A DNA stretch of 64,000 nucleotides, taken from positions 1,428,325 to 1,492,324 of the forward strand of contig NZ_JAACJS010000015.1 in NCBI RefSeq assembly GCF_009939005.1, in the 5' to 3' direction. The first letter of the stretch is position 1; every line of letters starts with the position of its first letter. Under the pieces are notes generated by a model, which made no database searches, was not told the DNA's origin, and saw only the letters and a program-made list of their open reading frames with translations. Of this stretch, positions 8,968 through 17,057 are shown one piece after another. The position numbers and the translations under genes are program-made. This DNA comes from Sediminibacterium roseum (GTDB lineage: Bacteria; Bacteroidota; Bacteroidia; Chitinophagales; Chitinophagaceae).

Positions 8968-9594
8968 ATGCCTGTTTATTTATCACAAACATTACTGGAT
9001 GCTCTCTCGGACCATACCGAGGCATTTTTAGACAAAGGGGTGAGCGAGTGGCAGATGCTGCCACACCACCAGTTTGCAAGCAAGCCTGGGCCAGACAAAT
9101 GGAGTGCGAACCAGTGTCTTGCACATTTGAATGAATACGGAAGGTATTACCTGCCATTGATCGAAAAAGCGATCGATGAATATACCGCGTCGGGAAAAGA
9201 TCCGGCAATCGAATTCAAAGCGGGATGGCTGGGCAATTATTTTACCGGGATGATGCTCAACAATGCAGATGGAACACCGGTAAAAAAAATGTCTGCCCCC
9301 AAAGCCTATTCGCCCGAAACAACCAACGAGAGCTTTGCGGTGATCGCCGAATTTATTGAGCAGCAGGAAAAGATGCTGCTGCTCCTCCGCAAAGCAAAAA
9401 AAGTAGACATGGGCGCCATCCGGATCCCGATCTCCATCGCAAAATTCATCAAACTGAAACTTGGCGATACTTTTCTCTTTCTCGTCGCACACAACTACCG
9501 CCACATACTGCAGGCAGACCGGGCGTTGCAACTAAGCGTAAAAAAAACGCAGAAGAAACTGAACCTGTTTGTGCTTTCTGAAATGATGCGTTGA
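8968..9594 (+). CDS. DinB-like four-helix-bundle protein (DinB/YfiT superfamily)
   Basis: A 208-residue protein. KPGPDKWSANQCLAHLNEYGRYYLPLIEKAI and the late HNYRHILQADRAL segment are typical of the DinB/YfiT metalloenzyme superfamily, whose three His ligands usually sit in the first, second and fourth helices. The visible histidines His42 or His62 and the HNYRHI pair are candidates. Some relatives are thiol-S-transferases, so the function here is unknown. The start at 8968 is favoured over an upstream TTG. The gene ends at a bidirectional terminator facing the giant surface-protein gene. Confidence 0.72.
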   Translation: MPVYLSQTLLDALSDHTEAFLDKGVSEWQMLPHHQFASKPGPDKWSANQCLAHLNEYGRYYLPLIEKAIDEYTASGKDPAIEFKAGWLGNYFTGMMLNNADGTPVKKMSAPKAYSPETTNESFAVIAEFIEQQEKMLLLLRKAKKVDMGAIRIPISIAKFIKLKLGDTFLFLVAHNYRHILQADRALQLSVKKTQKKLNLFVLSEMMR

Positions 9595-9598
9595 AAAG

Positions 9599-9624
9599 AA
9601 GACGGGTATGGCGATACCCGTCTT
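9599..9624. terminator. Bidirectional hairpin between convergent genes
   Basis: A perfect 11-bp stem (9599-9609 with 9614-9624) and GGCG loop lie between the stop of the DinB-like gene (9594) and the stop of the minus-strand surface-protein gene (9633). The flanking U tracts are only moderate. Confidence 0.65.
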
Positions 9625-9632
9625 ACTGCTTC

Positions 9633-12600
9633 TTATCTTATCAAAAGGGTTTGCCCCTTGTTCTCAACCGGTGTTCCATCCAGCGCTGTGCCTACAGAGA
9701 ACCAGAGGTAGATGCCCATGGGTTGCGCTGTGCCGTTAACGGATCCGTTCCAGCCAATATCGGGATTGGTGGTTTCGAACATTAATTTACCAAAGCGGTT
9801 GAAAACCTTAAAGTATTTGAACTCCTTTATGCCGCTCAGGTATGGATACAATTTATCGTTGATGCCATCGTTGTTGGGCGTGAATGATTTTGGAACAAAA
9901 ATGTTTTGCAGTTTATCATCAAACACACGAACAAGCAATGAATCGGTTGTTACGCATCCGCCGGATGAAATAAGGCTAACGGCATATTGCTGCGTAGACG
10001 AAAGGTCAAAATTAACAGAGGCGCTGTCGGGCCTGTCGATCCCCCTGCTTGGGTTCCAGCGGTAGGTGTAATTGGGCAATGCTCGTACGGCGAGGGGTGT
10101 GATGGTTCCTTTATACGTGCTTACGGAAGGCATGGTTATGCCGGGTATTGGCGCCTGCACATCCAGTATCGCATCGGCTGAGGTGGTGTAGCCTGCGCAG
10201 AATGCCTGCACGGCCGTAAGACGCAAATGATGCTTGCCTGCGCGTGCGTAGGTATGTGTTGGATGGAAGGCGGTGCTTGTTGTGGTATCGCCGAAATCCC
10301 ACAGCCAGGTGGTTGCGCCAATACTGAGGGTATCCGTAAGATTGGTGAACTGGATCTGCTTGTCTACGCAATAGGAATCGAGTGAGATCCTGAGCACGGG
10401 CTGCAGCACCACGCTAACGGGTATGGGCGCAGCAATGGTGTCTGTACAACCAAACTGGTTCACCAGTGTAACGTTGTACCTTCCCGCCTGCGATGTAATG
10501 AAAGTATCGCGAACGGCATTCGGCACAGGCGTGCCATTGCGTGTCCATTGATAGCTGAGCACATCCGTTGAGCGCAGCGATTGAACAAGCAATGTATCCT
10601 GTATATTATTACAGATGTATATGCCGTGCAATGATACCATCTGCGCTGTGGGCAATGGATTTACCTTTTGTACAAACACTCCTGTGTTACCTGTGTTCAC
10701 ACAGGCAAAATCCCTCACCTCCGATATCGACAACGCGCGCGATGCAAGATCGGGTATCGCCGCCACGGCCCATTTGTAGGGAGATGTGGTGATGCCTGTT
10801 TGCGTGCCGGTGGTGTTTCCGTTGGTGTAGTTGAAACTCCAGGGCCCTGTTCCGGTAAAGCTTACGCTGACCGTATCTGTAGGCGTACGGCAGATCACCG
10901 GCGATCCTGTGATGGTGGCGGTAGGCAAAGGCAATACCCGTACGGTTGCCTTGAAAATATTTCCACGGCACCCTGTATTGTAGGGAAGGATGGTATACTC
11001 TACGGTATCTGTTCTTGTAATCAGGTTATCCAACTTCTGGCTGATGAATGTTTGAGGTGTTGTTACAGCAGATGCCCCCACAATCGATCCTGCAGGCGTG
11101 ATCGTTGGAACGCTCCATGTATAGCTGGTTCCGGGCCGGGCCGTTGCTGGTGTTACATCGAACGCTGTTCCGCTGCAGATCAAGGCTGCCTGGTCCGGTG
11201 TAAATGGCAATGGCACGCCAACCGTTACGCTCACATTGAATGTTGGGCCCACACAGGTTCCCGAGGTTGGTGTTACGGTATATACTGCGCGTCCGTTCGT
11301 ATTGGTCGCATTGGTAAGCGTTTGCGAAATGGTGGTCTGCCCCGTTTGCGCGCTGCTCCCTACAATGGCCCCGAAAGGCAAACTTGTGGGCAGTCCCCAC
11401 GAATACGTTGTATTTGATGGTGCCGTTGGCGCCAGCACAAAAGAGCCAGCAGAGCAGATCGTATCAGTAATGCTGTTGATCGCCGGTGTTGGATTAACAG
11501 GTACGGTGAGCATGAATGTTTGCCCGGCGCAGCCATACGCAGTAGGCGTAACGGTATACACAGCCGTATTGGTTTGGTTGTTTGTGCTGCTCAACAACTG
11601 GCTGATGCTGCTTTGCCCGATGGATTGCGCACTTGCCCCGGTTAAACTGTTCAACGGCGTTTGTACGGGACTGCTCCACGTATACGTGGTTCCGGTTGGC
11701 ACACTTCCATTCGAATAACTGAACCCGACACCGCTGCATACCGATTGCAGTTGCTGGTTGGCCACTACCGGAACAGGATTGATGGTTGCATCCACCCTGA
11801 AAGTAACCCCCGTACACCCATTGGTTACCGGTGTTACATTGTACACCGCAAATGCAGGGTTCAATGTCTGGTTGGTAAGGAACTGTGTAAAACTCGTCTC
11901 CCCGGTCAACGTGACCGCATTTGCTCCTGCGAGCGAACTGAGTGGAGTGATCGATGGCGGCGCCCATCCATAAGTTGTTCCAGCGGGAACATTCAGCGCC
12001 GGCAGTTCAAGTGTTGTTTTACTGCAGGCGGTAACAAATTGTCCGCTAACCCGCGGCGTTGGTTTAACAACAACGGTTACGGGCTGCGCAGGGCTTGCAC
12101 ATCCATTCGCCGAAACAATATAGTTGTATACAACGGGTACGGAAACGATAGAAGTATCTACCAGGATCTCAGACAACACAACACCGTTGCCGGAGCCGGC
12201 CGCGTTTGAGATGGATGGCACAGCGGCCCTCGTCCAGCTAAAAGAAACACCGGATGATGAGCTCGCCGGATTATAAGTAAACGGTGACCCGCTGCAAACG
12301 GCCGCAGGGTTTGCGGTGCTTGTCAATAACGGTGTTGGGTTTACCACCACAGTAACATTTTGCGCATTGTTACAACCATCCGGTGTGGTCATGGCGTACC
12401 GATAGACTACTGGAATCGGATTGGGTGTTGTATTCACCAATGTTTCTTTCGGGTTACCTGTACCACCGTCTGCAGAATTGCTGATGCCGGTAACAACGGC
12501 CCTTGTCCATGCAAAACTTGTATTGGGCGTGGCGCTTGCAGGTTCGTAATTGAAAGTCGTGCTGCTGCAGATGGGCACAGGCGTTAACGGTGTGGAAAGT

Positions 12601-14090
12601 GAAGTGGGTGGATTTACGGGCACGGCAAGTGTAACCGTATTGGAACATCCATTGGGCGTAAACAAAGTGTACGCATAGTACGCGGTTGTCTGGATGGATG
12701 TTGTGTTCGTTAGTATCTCGGTTATGTTTCCCGATGTGTTATTGGACTGGTTCGCCGATTGTGCGATGGATGAATTGTAAAACCGTTTCCACGAATAGCT
12801 CGATGCGGTTGCGCTCGCTGGTGTGAAATTAAAAGTGCCGCCGCTACAGATCCCTGCCGGTGTAGGGTTGGTTAACTCGGCCCTTGAATTGGAGGTTGTA
12901 TTCACAGGCACATCCACAAAAAATGTACTTCCTATGCAACCGCCCGAATTGGCCGTAACGGTGTAACGCAGTGTTTCGGTTGAAGTTCCAAGATTGGTGA
13001 GTTGCTGACTGATGAACAACTGCCCCACAGAAACCGCACTACCCCCAATGATATTTGCCGTTGAATTGATGGGCGCCGGCGTGTTCCATGTATACAGCGT
13101 TCCTTCGGGCACGTTGGCCGGTGATGAAAGAAATGCATTGGTATTGCACAAAGAAGTAATCGTTTGGTTGGCAACAACTGCCGTAGGATTCACCACCACT
13201 TCAATCACCTGCGTATTGGAAGAACAGGTGAGCGAGGTGTTTGTAAGCGTATAGCGATAAGCCACCAGCCTTGGCGTGAGCGTTGTGTTCTGCAGCAGTT
13301 CGTGTATCTCGGGATTGCCGTTGCTTTGGCCCGCCGTATTGCTGATGCCGGCTACCGCGGCCCTCGTCCAGGAATAGCTGTTTGCATTGGGTGATGCAGG
13401 TACATAGTTAAAGGTTGACCCGCTGCACACCGCTGCGGGCAGCAATGAACTGCTCAGGAACGGGATCGGGTTCACATCAACTGCGACCTCTTGTTCGCCT
13501 TTCGAACAACCGTTTGCTGTAACCGTATATTTATAGATCACGGTTACAGGCATTACCGTTGTATTCGATAGGATCTCATTGGGATTGCCATTACCCTGTG
13601 CGCCCACATTGCTTACGCCGGGAACGGCAAGCCGGCTCCAGGCAAAACCGGAATTCGGTGTGCTGCTCTGCGGAACATAATTGAACGCGGTTCCGCTGCA
13701 GATCGCAGCCGGTGTTGGAGAGGAAGTAAGTTCAGGTAAAGGATTTACAGTAACCTCCAGCGTAAAGGTTTCTGTGGCCGAAGTATTCGGGTTGGTGGCA
13801 ACCACGGTATAGGTTGCCTTGGCCTGGAAAGTTGTTGTGTTTTCCAGCAATTCCGATACCGATGTTTGCGGCGTGCTTTGCGCAGCGCCCCCGGTAATGG
13901 CCCCTGCTGCCGGAAGGATGTTGGGCGCAGACCATGTATAAGTGGTTCCGGCAACTGCACCGGGTTTGTAAAAGTAAAAAGGAGTGCCACTGCAAACGGT
14001 TGCTGTCTGCGGTTGGGCAAAAGACTGGGTAGAAGATACGGTGATCATGACCAGCACAAGGGCCAGCCCTTTCACCAAACGATTGTTCAT
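9633..14090 (-). CDS. Giant secreted repeat protein with PKD domains and gliding-motility (T9SS) C-terminal domain
   Basis: A 1485-residue protein with a signal peptide (MNNRLVKGLALVLVMITVSS... AQ). It contains eleven tandem PKD/Ig-like repeats of about 90 residues, each opening with a C-S-G-like motif after a Pro and ending near V-x-V-N-P. Two diverged Ig-like units, a canonical PKD domain (WLWDFGDTTTSTAFHPTHTY) and another Ig-like unit follow. The last ~90 residues (VPKSFTPNNDGINDKLYPYL, FNRFGKLMFE, GWNGSVNG, PMGIYLW) are the CHU_C-type sorting domain recognised by the type IX secretion system. The product is probably exported and surface-attached, as an adhesin or matrix protein. It has no enzymatic domain. 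It is likely a single-gene unit ending at the bidirectional hairpin. Confidence 0.92.
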   Translation of the reverse strand: MNNRLVKGLALVLVMITVSSTQSFAQPQTATVCSGTPFYFYKPGAVAGTTYTWSAPNILPAAGAITGGAAQSTPQTSVSELLENTTTFQAKATYTVVATNPNTSATETFTLEVTVNPLPELTSSPTPAAICSGTAFNYVPQSSTPNSGFAWSRLAVPGVSNVGAQGNGNPNEILSNTTVMPVTVIYKYTVTANGCSKGEQEVAVDVNPIPFLSSSLLPAAVCSGSTFNYVPASPNANSYSWTRAAVAGISNTAGQSNGNPEIHELLQNTTLTPRLVAYRYTLTNTSLTCSSNTQVIEVVVNPTAVVANQTITSLCNTNAFLSSPANVPEGTLYTWNTPAPINSTANIIGGSAVSVGQLFISQQLTNLGTSTETLRYTVTANSGGCIGSTFFVDVPVNTTSNSRAELTNPTPAGICSGGTFNFTPASATASSYSWKRFYNSSIAQSANQSNNTSGNITEILTNTTSIQTTAYYAYTLFTPNGCSNTVTLAVPVNPPTSLSTPLTPVPICSSTTFNYEPASATPNTSFAWTRAVVTGISNSADGGTGNPKETLVNTTPNPIPVVYRYAMTTPDGCNNAQNVTVVVNPTPLLTSTANPAAVCSGSPFTYNPASSSSGVSFSWTRAAVPSISNAAGSGNGVVLSEILVDTSIVSVPVVYNYIVSANGCASPAQPVTVVVKPTPRVSGQFVTACSKTTLELPALNVPAGTTYGWAPPSITPLSSLAGANAVTLTGETSFTQFLTNQTLNPAFAVYNVTPVTNGCTGVTFRVDATINPVPVVANQQLQSVCSGVGFSYSNGSVPTGTTYTWSSPVQTPLNSLTGASAQSIGQSSISQLLSSTNNQTNTAVYTVTPTAYGCAGQTFMLTVPVNPTPAINSITDTICSAGSFVLAPTAPSNTTYSWGLPTSLPFGAIVGSSAQTGQTTISQTLTNATNTNGRAVYTVTPTSGTCVGPTFNVSVTVGVPLPFTPDQAALICSGTAFDVTPATARPGTSYTWSVPTITPAGSIVGASAVTTPQTFISQKLDNLITRTDTVEYTILPYNTGCRGNIFKATVRVLPLPTATITGSPVICRTPTDTVSVSFTGTGPWSFNYTNGNTTGTQTGITTSPYKWAVAAIPDLASRALSISEVRDFACVNTGNTGVFVQKVNPLPTAQMVSLHGIYICNNIQDTLLVQSLRSTDVLSYQWTRNGTPVPNAVRDTFITSQAGRYNVTLVNQFGCTDTIAAPIPVSVVLQPVLRISLDSYCVDKQIQFTNLTDTLSIGATTWLWDFGDTTTSTAFHPTHTYARAGKHHLRLTAVQAFCAGYTTSADAILDVQAPIPGITMPSVSTYKGTITPLAVRALPNYTYRWNPSRGIDRPDSASVNFDLSSTQQYAVSLISSGGCVTTDSLLVRVFDDKLQNIFVPKSFTPNNDGINDKLYPYLSGIKEFKYFKVFNRFGKLMFETTNPDIGWNGSVNGTAQPMGIYLWFSVGTALDGTPVENKGQTLLIR

Positions 14091-14241
14091 AACAGTTGGT
14101 ACCGGATTCAGATTAAACATGACAATAAAGGGTGCTACATACTTTTTAATGGTTAAAACTCTTTTCCACAAAATCACGCTCTTCAAAACCAAAGTTCAGG
14201 TAGCGCTTTATAAAACGATCCAGCTATATGATACAACATAC

Positions 14242-14255
14242 GCAACAATTGTTGC
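14242..14255. repeat. 14-bp perfect palindrome upstream of the giant surface-protein gene
   Basis: GCAACAATTGTTGC lies 16 bp after the thioesterase stop and about 150 bp upstream of the surface-protein start on the minus strand. There is no U tract, so it looks more like a protein-binding site than a terminator. Its function is unknown. Confidence 0.4.
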
Positions 14256-14270
14256 ATAACATTAGCCTTT

Positions 14271-14693
14271 TTATTTTAATTCCTCTTCATCAAAGCGGGC
14301 CAGGATGTTATGATCTATCGTCCTTGGCCTGCCCGTTGTTTTGTCAAGCAAGATCCAGACGCTTCTTGCCGAAACGATCTTCTTTCCATCCGATGCGCGT
14401 ACGATCTCGTAGTGCCGGTTCCATGTTACGGCAGAATACTCACCGGTCCATGTCTTCACCCGCAATACATCGCCAAGATACGACTGGTTCAGGTATTCTA
14501 TTTCATGGCTGCGCACCATCCAGGATACCTCGTCTTCGGCCGCTGCGGGCGATACGCTGTTCCAGTGCCGGGCGGCGGCGTCCTGCATCCACTGAACATA
14601 TACAACGTTGTTCACGTGGTTGAGCCCGTCTATGTGCGCCGCTGTTACCTCGATGGTATATTCAAAAAACTTTTTTTCGCTGCCGTTGCGCAT
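14271..14693 (-). CDS. Hotdog-fold acyl-CoA thioesterase (YbgC/4HBT type)
   Basis: A 140-residue single-hotdog protein. The signature DGLNHVNNVVYVQWMQDAA holds the 4HBT-type active site (Asp22 in the HIDGLNHVNN stretch). It is followed by EIEYLNQSYLGDVLRVKTW, the second conserved strand. Such enzymes hydrolyse acyl-CoA or acyl-ACP thioesters in the cytoplasm; the acyl specificity cannot be read from the sequence. It follows rimM by 9 bp on the same strand and is likely cotranscribed with it. Confidence 0.88.
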   Translation of the reverse strand: MRNGSEKKFFEYTIEVTAAHIDGLNHVNNVVYVQWMQDAAARHWNSVSPAAAEDEVSWMVRSHEIEYLNQSYLGDVLRVKTWTGEYSAVTWNRHYEIVRASDGKKIVSARSVWILLDKTTGRPRTIDHNILARFDEEELK

Positions 14694-14702
14694 GTTGATC
14701 TT

Positions 14703-15221
14703 TTAACGGTAAATGTCAAGCAGGCCATCGGGCAATGTTACGTGTACTTCTTTTTTCTGGTGATCGATCCTGTCGAGCGTTTCTGCGTGCAATGGTATCA
14801 ACGCTTCTTTCCCGTCGAGATCTATACGCAGCAATACCTGGTGCGGTTGTTCGATCACTTCTTCTATCGGGCCAAGATTTTCTTCTTCATCGGTGATCAG
14901 TATGAAACCGAGTAAAGAGATCGGCGCCGATTTTCCCGCGAGCTTCCTGAAATCCTCTTCCGGCAGCCACACATTTTTTGTGCTCAGCCGCGCAGCTGCC
15001 TCGCGTGTGTCGATGCTGTCCAGTTTCACATAGGTTTCTTCGGTGTCCTTTGCCTTCGACGACTCTACAAAATACGGCAGGTACGAACCCTTTACCTCTT
15101 CCACAAATACGGCTTCTATGTCTTTGAGCATTGTTTTTTTACCCAATGCATGCTTCAATATCAGGTCACCTTTCACACCAAAAGCGGCAACGAATTTTCC
15201 TATGTTGATGTAATTGGTCAT
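14703..15221 (-). CDS. rimM: Ribosome maturation factor RimM
   Basis: A 172-residue protein that binds ribosomal protein S19 and helps mature the 30S head. The N-terminal RimM beta-barrel (IGKFVAAFGVKGDLILKHAL) and the C-terminal PRC-barrel (PISLLGFILITDEEENLGPIEEVIEQPHQ... ALIPLHAETLDRID) are both present, at a length normal for the family. It lies downstream of rpsP, as in many bacteria, but a terminator-like hairpin separates the two. trmD, the usual next gene, is at 27024 instead. Confidence 0.93.
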   Translation of the reverse strand: MTNYINIGKFVAAFGVKGDLILKHALGKKTMLKDIEAVFVEEVKGSYLPYFVESSKAKDTEETYVKLDSIDTREAAARLSTKNVWLPEEDFRKLAGKSAPISLLGFILITDEEENLGPIEEVIEQPHQVLLRIDLDGKEALIPLHAETLDRIDHQKKEVHVTLPDGLLDIYR

Positions 15222-15334
15222 ATGTTTTTGCGTGCGATGTTTTTACTGCGAATGGTTAACAGTAACCAACTTTGTTGCGGCAATCTTTCGCGGCAGATCA
15301 TGCACGATTTGCCGTTCCATGGCCCCACCCGCAT

Positions 15335-15367
15335 AAAAAAGCCCGAAGATCTTTGTTTCGGGCTTTT
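15335..15367 (-). terminator. Terminator/attenuator hairpin between rpsP and rimM
   Basis: A 10-bp stem (15338-15347 with 15357-15366), 9-nt loop and U tract on the minus strand. It follows the rpsP stop by about 30 bp and precedes rimM, so it may reduce rimM expression relative to rpsP. It is also U-rich in the other direction. Confidence 0.75.
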
Positions 15368-15397
15368 ATGTCGGAAATATTGTAAACGTCTGTCTGG

Positions 15398-15871
15398 TTA
15401 TGCTTCTTCAGCAGTTCCTTCAGCAGCTTCCGGGGTTGGTTCCGGTTGAGCGGTTTCCACTTTTTTTACAACTGGAACGTACGCTTTTTTAGCTCTTTGG
15501 GCGCCTTTGTGGGCATCAGAACGACGGGTAATGTTGGCTTCGTGTTCGCTGTGCCAGGTCTGGAACTTGGTCATAGCTGCAGCTTCATCAAACAATCCCA
15601 GTTTCACACCTCTTAACAGGTGTTTCAGGTACAATACTCCCTTGAAAGAGAGAATTCGGCGTACAGTGTCGGTAGGTTGAGCACCTTTGTTCAGCCACTC
15701 CAGCGCTTTCTGACGATCGAGCTGAATGGTTGCCGGAACTGTAAGCGGGTTGTAAGTTCCCACTTTCTGGATAAACTTACCATCTCTTGGCGCACGTGCA
15801 TCGGCCACTACGATAAAGTAGAATGGACGTTTTTTGCTTCCGTGGCGCTGTAATCTCATTTTTACTGCCAT
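15398..15871 (-). CDS. rpsP: 30S ribosomal protein S16 with C-terminal extension
   Basis: A 157-residue protein. The first ~80 residues are the S16 core (MAVKMRLQRHGSKKRPFYFIVVADARAPRDGKFIQKVGTYNPL in the family pattern, plus PTDTVRRIL). S16 is usually 80-90 residues. Here a basic helix and a Pro/Glu/Ala-rich acidic tail add about 70 residues, as in other Bacteroidota. It is an assembly protein of the 30S body. A consensus promoter lies upstream at 15930-15960. Confidence 0.96.
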   Translation of the reverse strand: MAVKMRLQRHGSKKRPFYFIVVADARAPRDGKFIQKVGTYNPLTVPATIQLDRQKALEWLNKGAQPTDTVRRILSFKGVLYLKHLLRGVKLGLFDEAAAMTKFQTWHSEHEANITRRSDAHKGAQRAKKAYVPVVKKVETAQPEPTPEAAEGTAEEA

Positions 15872-15929
15872 GTTAAATAGATATTTAACGTTAGGAATTT
15901 GGTTAACCCGACTAAGAATAATCGGACGG

Positions 15930-15960
15930 CAAAACTAACCCGAAAACCCGTTTCGACCAA
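15930..15960 (-). promoter_or_regulatory. Bacteroidota promoter for rpsP (TTG-N20-TAGTTTTG)
   Basis: On the minus strand, TTG (complement of 15958-15960) lies 20 bp before TAGTTTTG (complement of 15930-15937). Spacing and sequence agree with the Bacteroidota primary-sigma promoter. The ATG is about 60 bp downstream. Confidence 0.6.
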
Positions 15961-15991
15961 GTTTCTGCCTGAACTATTTGTTAGAAAAATC

Positions 15992-16435
15992 CTAATGCGC
16001 CGTCCGCGCGGAGCGTTTTTGCCTTTCGAGGAGGTTTTTCACCCTATCCCGAACAAAATCTGCCTTTTCGCTCAAAACCATCGTTGCCGCGATTTCGCCA
16101 AAGTCTTTTTCGGTTACTTCGAGGTTGTACTGCTCGTCGGTTCTTTGGTTGAACTCCTTTTGCTGCTCCAGCCACGCAGCCTGTTCCTTTACGATCCCTT
16201 CCCTTTCGCTTCCTGTGCCTGTATTCAAAAGGCCGTTGTAAGCAACCGCTAAAAGGCTGTCCATCTGCTTTTTGAAAAGCACCACGCAACCGGTCTTCGC
16301 GCGGCTTGTATCCAGGCAACTTTTCTCCTCCTTTTCAAACCGTTCAATGTCTGCATAAGATTGCGCCTGCGATGTGTTTGCAGAGAAACAGATCAGAAGA
16401 AAAGGAAAAATTATTTTCTGCCGCGCCATAACCAT
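15992..16435 (-). CDS. Exported DUF1311 (LprI-like) protein, copy 2
   Basis: A 147-residue protein with a signal peptide (to about residue 24). The mature part has paired cysteines (SCLDTSRAKTGC) and the DUF1311 pattern of a central LLAVAYNGLL helix followed by KEQAAWLEQQKEF. DUF1311 includes the mycobacterial lysozyme inhibitor LprI, but most members are uncharacterised. An upstream neighbour (16503-16904) is a paralogue with the same layout and the same RDRVKxL tail. Starts at 16435 and 16429 are both possible. Confidence 0.68.
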   Translation of the reverse strand: MVMARQKIIFPFLLICFSANTSQAQSYADIERFEKEEKSCLDTSRAKTGCVVLFKKQMDSLLAVAYNGLLNTGTGSEREGIVKEQAAWLEQQKEFNQRTDEQYNLEVTEKDFGEIAATMVLSEKADFVRDRVKNLLERQKRSARTAH

Positions 16436-16502
16436 GTTTGAACTGGTAATTGTTGTATTGCAGCAGATGGTTGCATCGCACCGCTGCTATTGGTACCGGC
16501 AC

Positions 16503-16904
16503 TTACAGTTTGCCGATCAGGTATTTCACGCGATCACGGAGAAACTCCGTTCTACGGTCGTACCTGTAAATACGGAGCGCGGCATCGTTCAAGCCCTCTT
16601 TCTTAAGGGTATCGGTGGCCGCATCGTTGGCCATTCTTTTTTCGAGCCAGTCGGCCTGCTCTTTCCGCAAGATCTGCTGGTACGATACGGATGCACGGTC
16701 GTTTAGTTTCTGGTACACCACCTGCATCAGGCTATCCAACTGGTCTTTATACCGGCCGATACAAAAAAGCTGCGAGCGCCCCGGCTCATTTCCCTCGAGG
16801 CACCCTTTCTTCCGCTGCTCCATGGCATCAACGGTCGCGATCGTTTGCGAACGGGCATGGTGGCTGCCCAGTAAAAGAAAAAGAATGAAGATCGTCGTTT
16901 TCAA
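16503..16904 (-). CDS. Exported DUF1311 (LprI-like) protein, copy 1
   Basis: A 133-residue protein with a signal peptide (MKTTIFILFLLLGSHHARSQ). The mature part keeps the DUF1311 elements: two cysteines about 15 residues apart (GCLEGNEPG... FCIG), DSLMQVVYQKL and RKEQADWLEKR. It lies directly upstream of the similar gene at 15992-16435, so the two look like a tandem duplication that has diverged strongly. A lysozyme-inhibitor or envelope role is conceivable but unproven. Confidence 0.66.
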   Translation of the reverse strand: MKTTIFILFLLLGSHHARSQTIATVDAMEQRKKGCLEGNEPGRSQLFCIGRYKDQLDSLMQVVYQKLNDRASVSYQQILRKEQADWLEKRMANDAATDTLKKEGLNDAALRIYRYDRRTEFLRDRVKYLIGKL

Positions 16905-17000
16905 AGCGAAGTAAAATTACCGAAGTTTTTGATTTTACGGTTGGTTTTAACAAGGAGAAATGATGATTCCGTTTCCAATTTAAGGCTGCATCAGAATTCC

Positions 17001-17036
17001 AAAAAATAGGGAGCCGATGATCATCGGCTCCCTATT
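17001..17036 (-). terminator. Intrinsic terminator of ffh
   Basis: A perfect 16-bp palindromic stem (17005-17020 with 17021-17036) flanked on the minus strand by a U-rich tract (complement of 17001-17006), just after the ffh stop at 17058. Confidence 0.85.
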
Positions 17037-17057
17037 AAAAGTTTATACAGAAATTTT

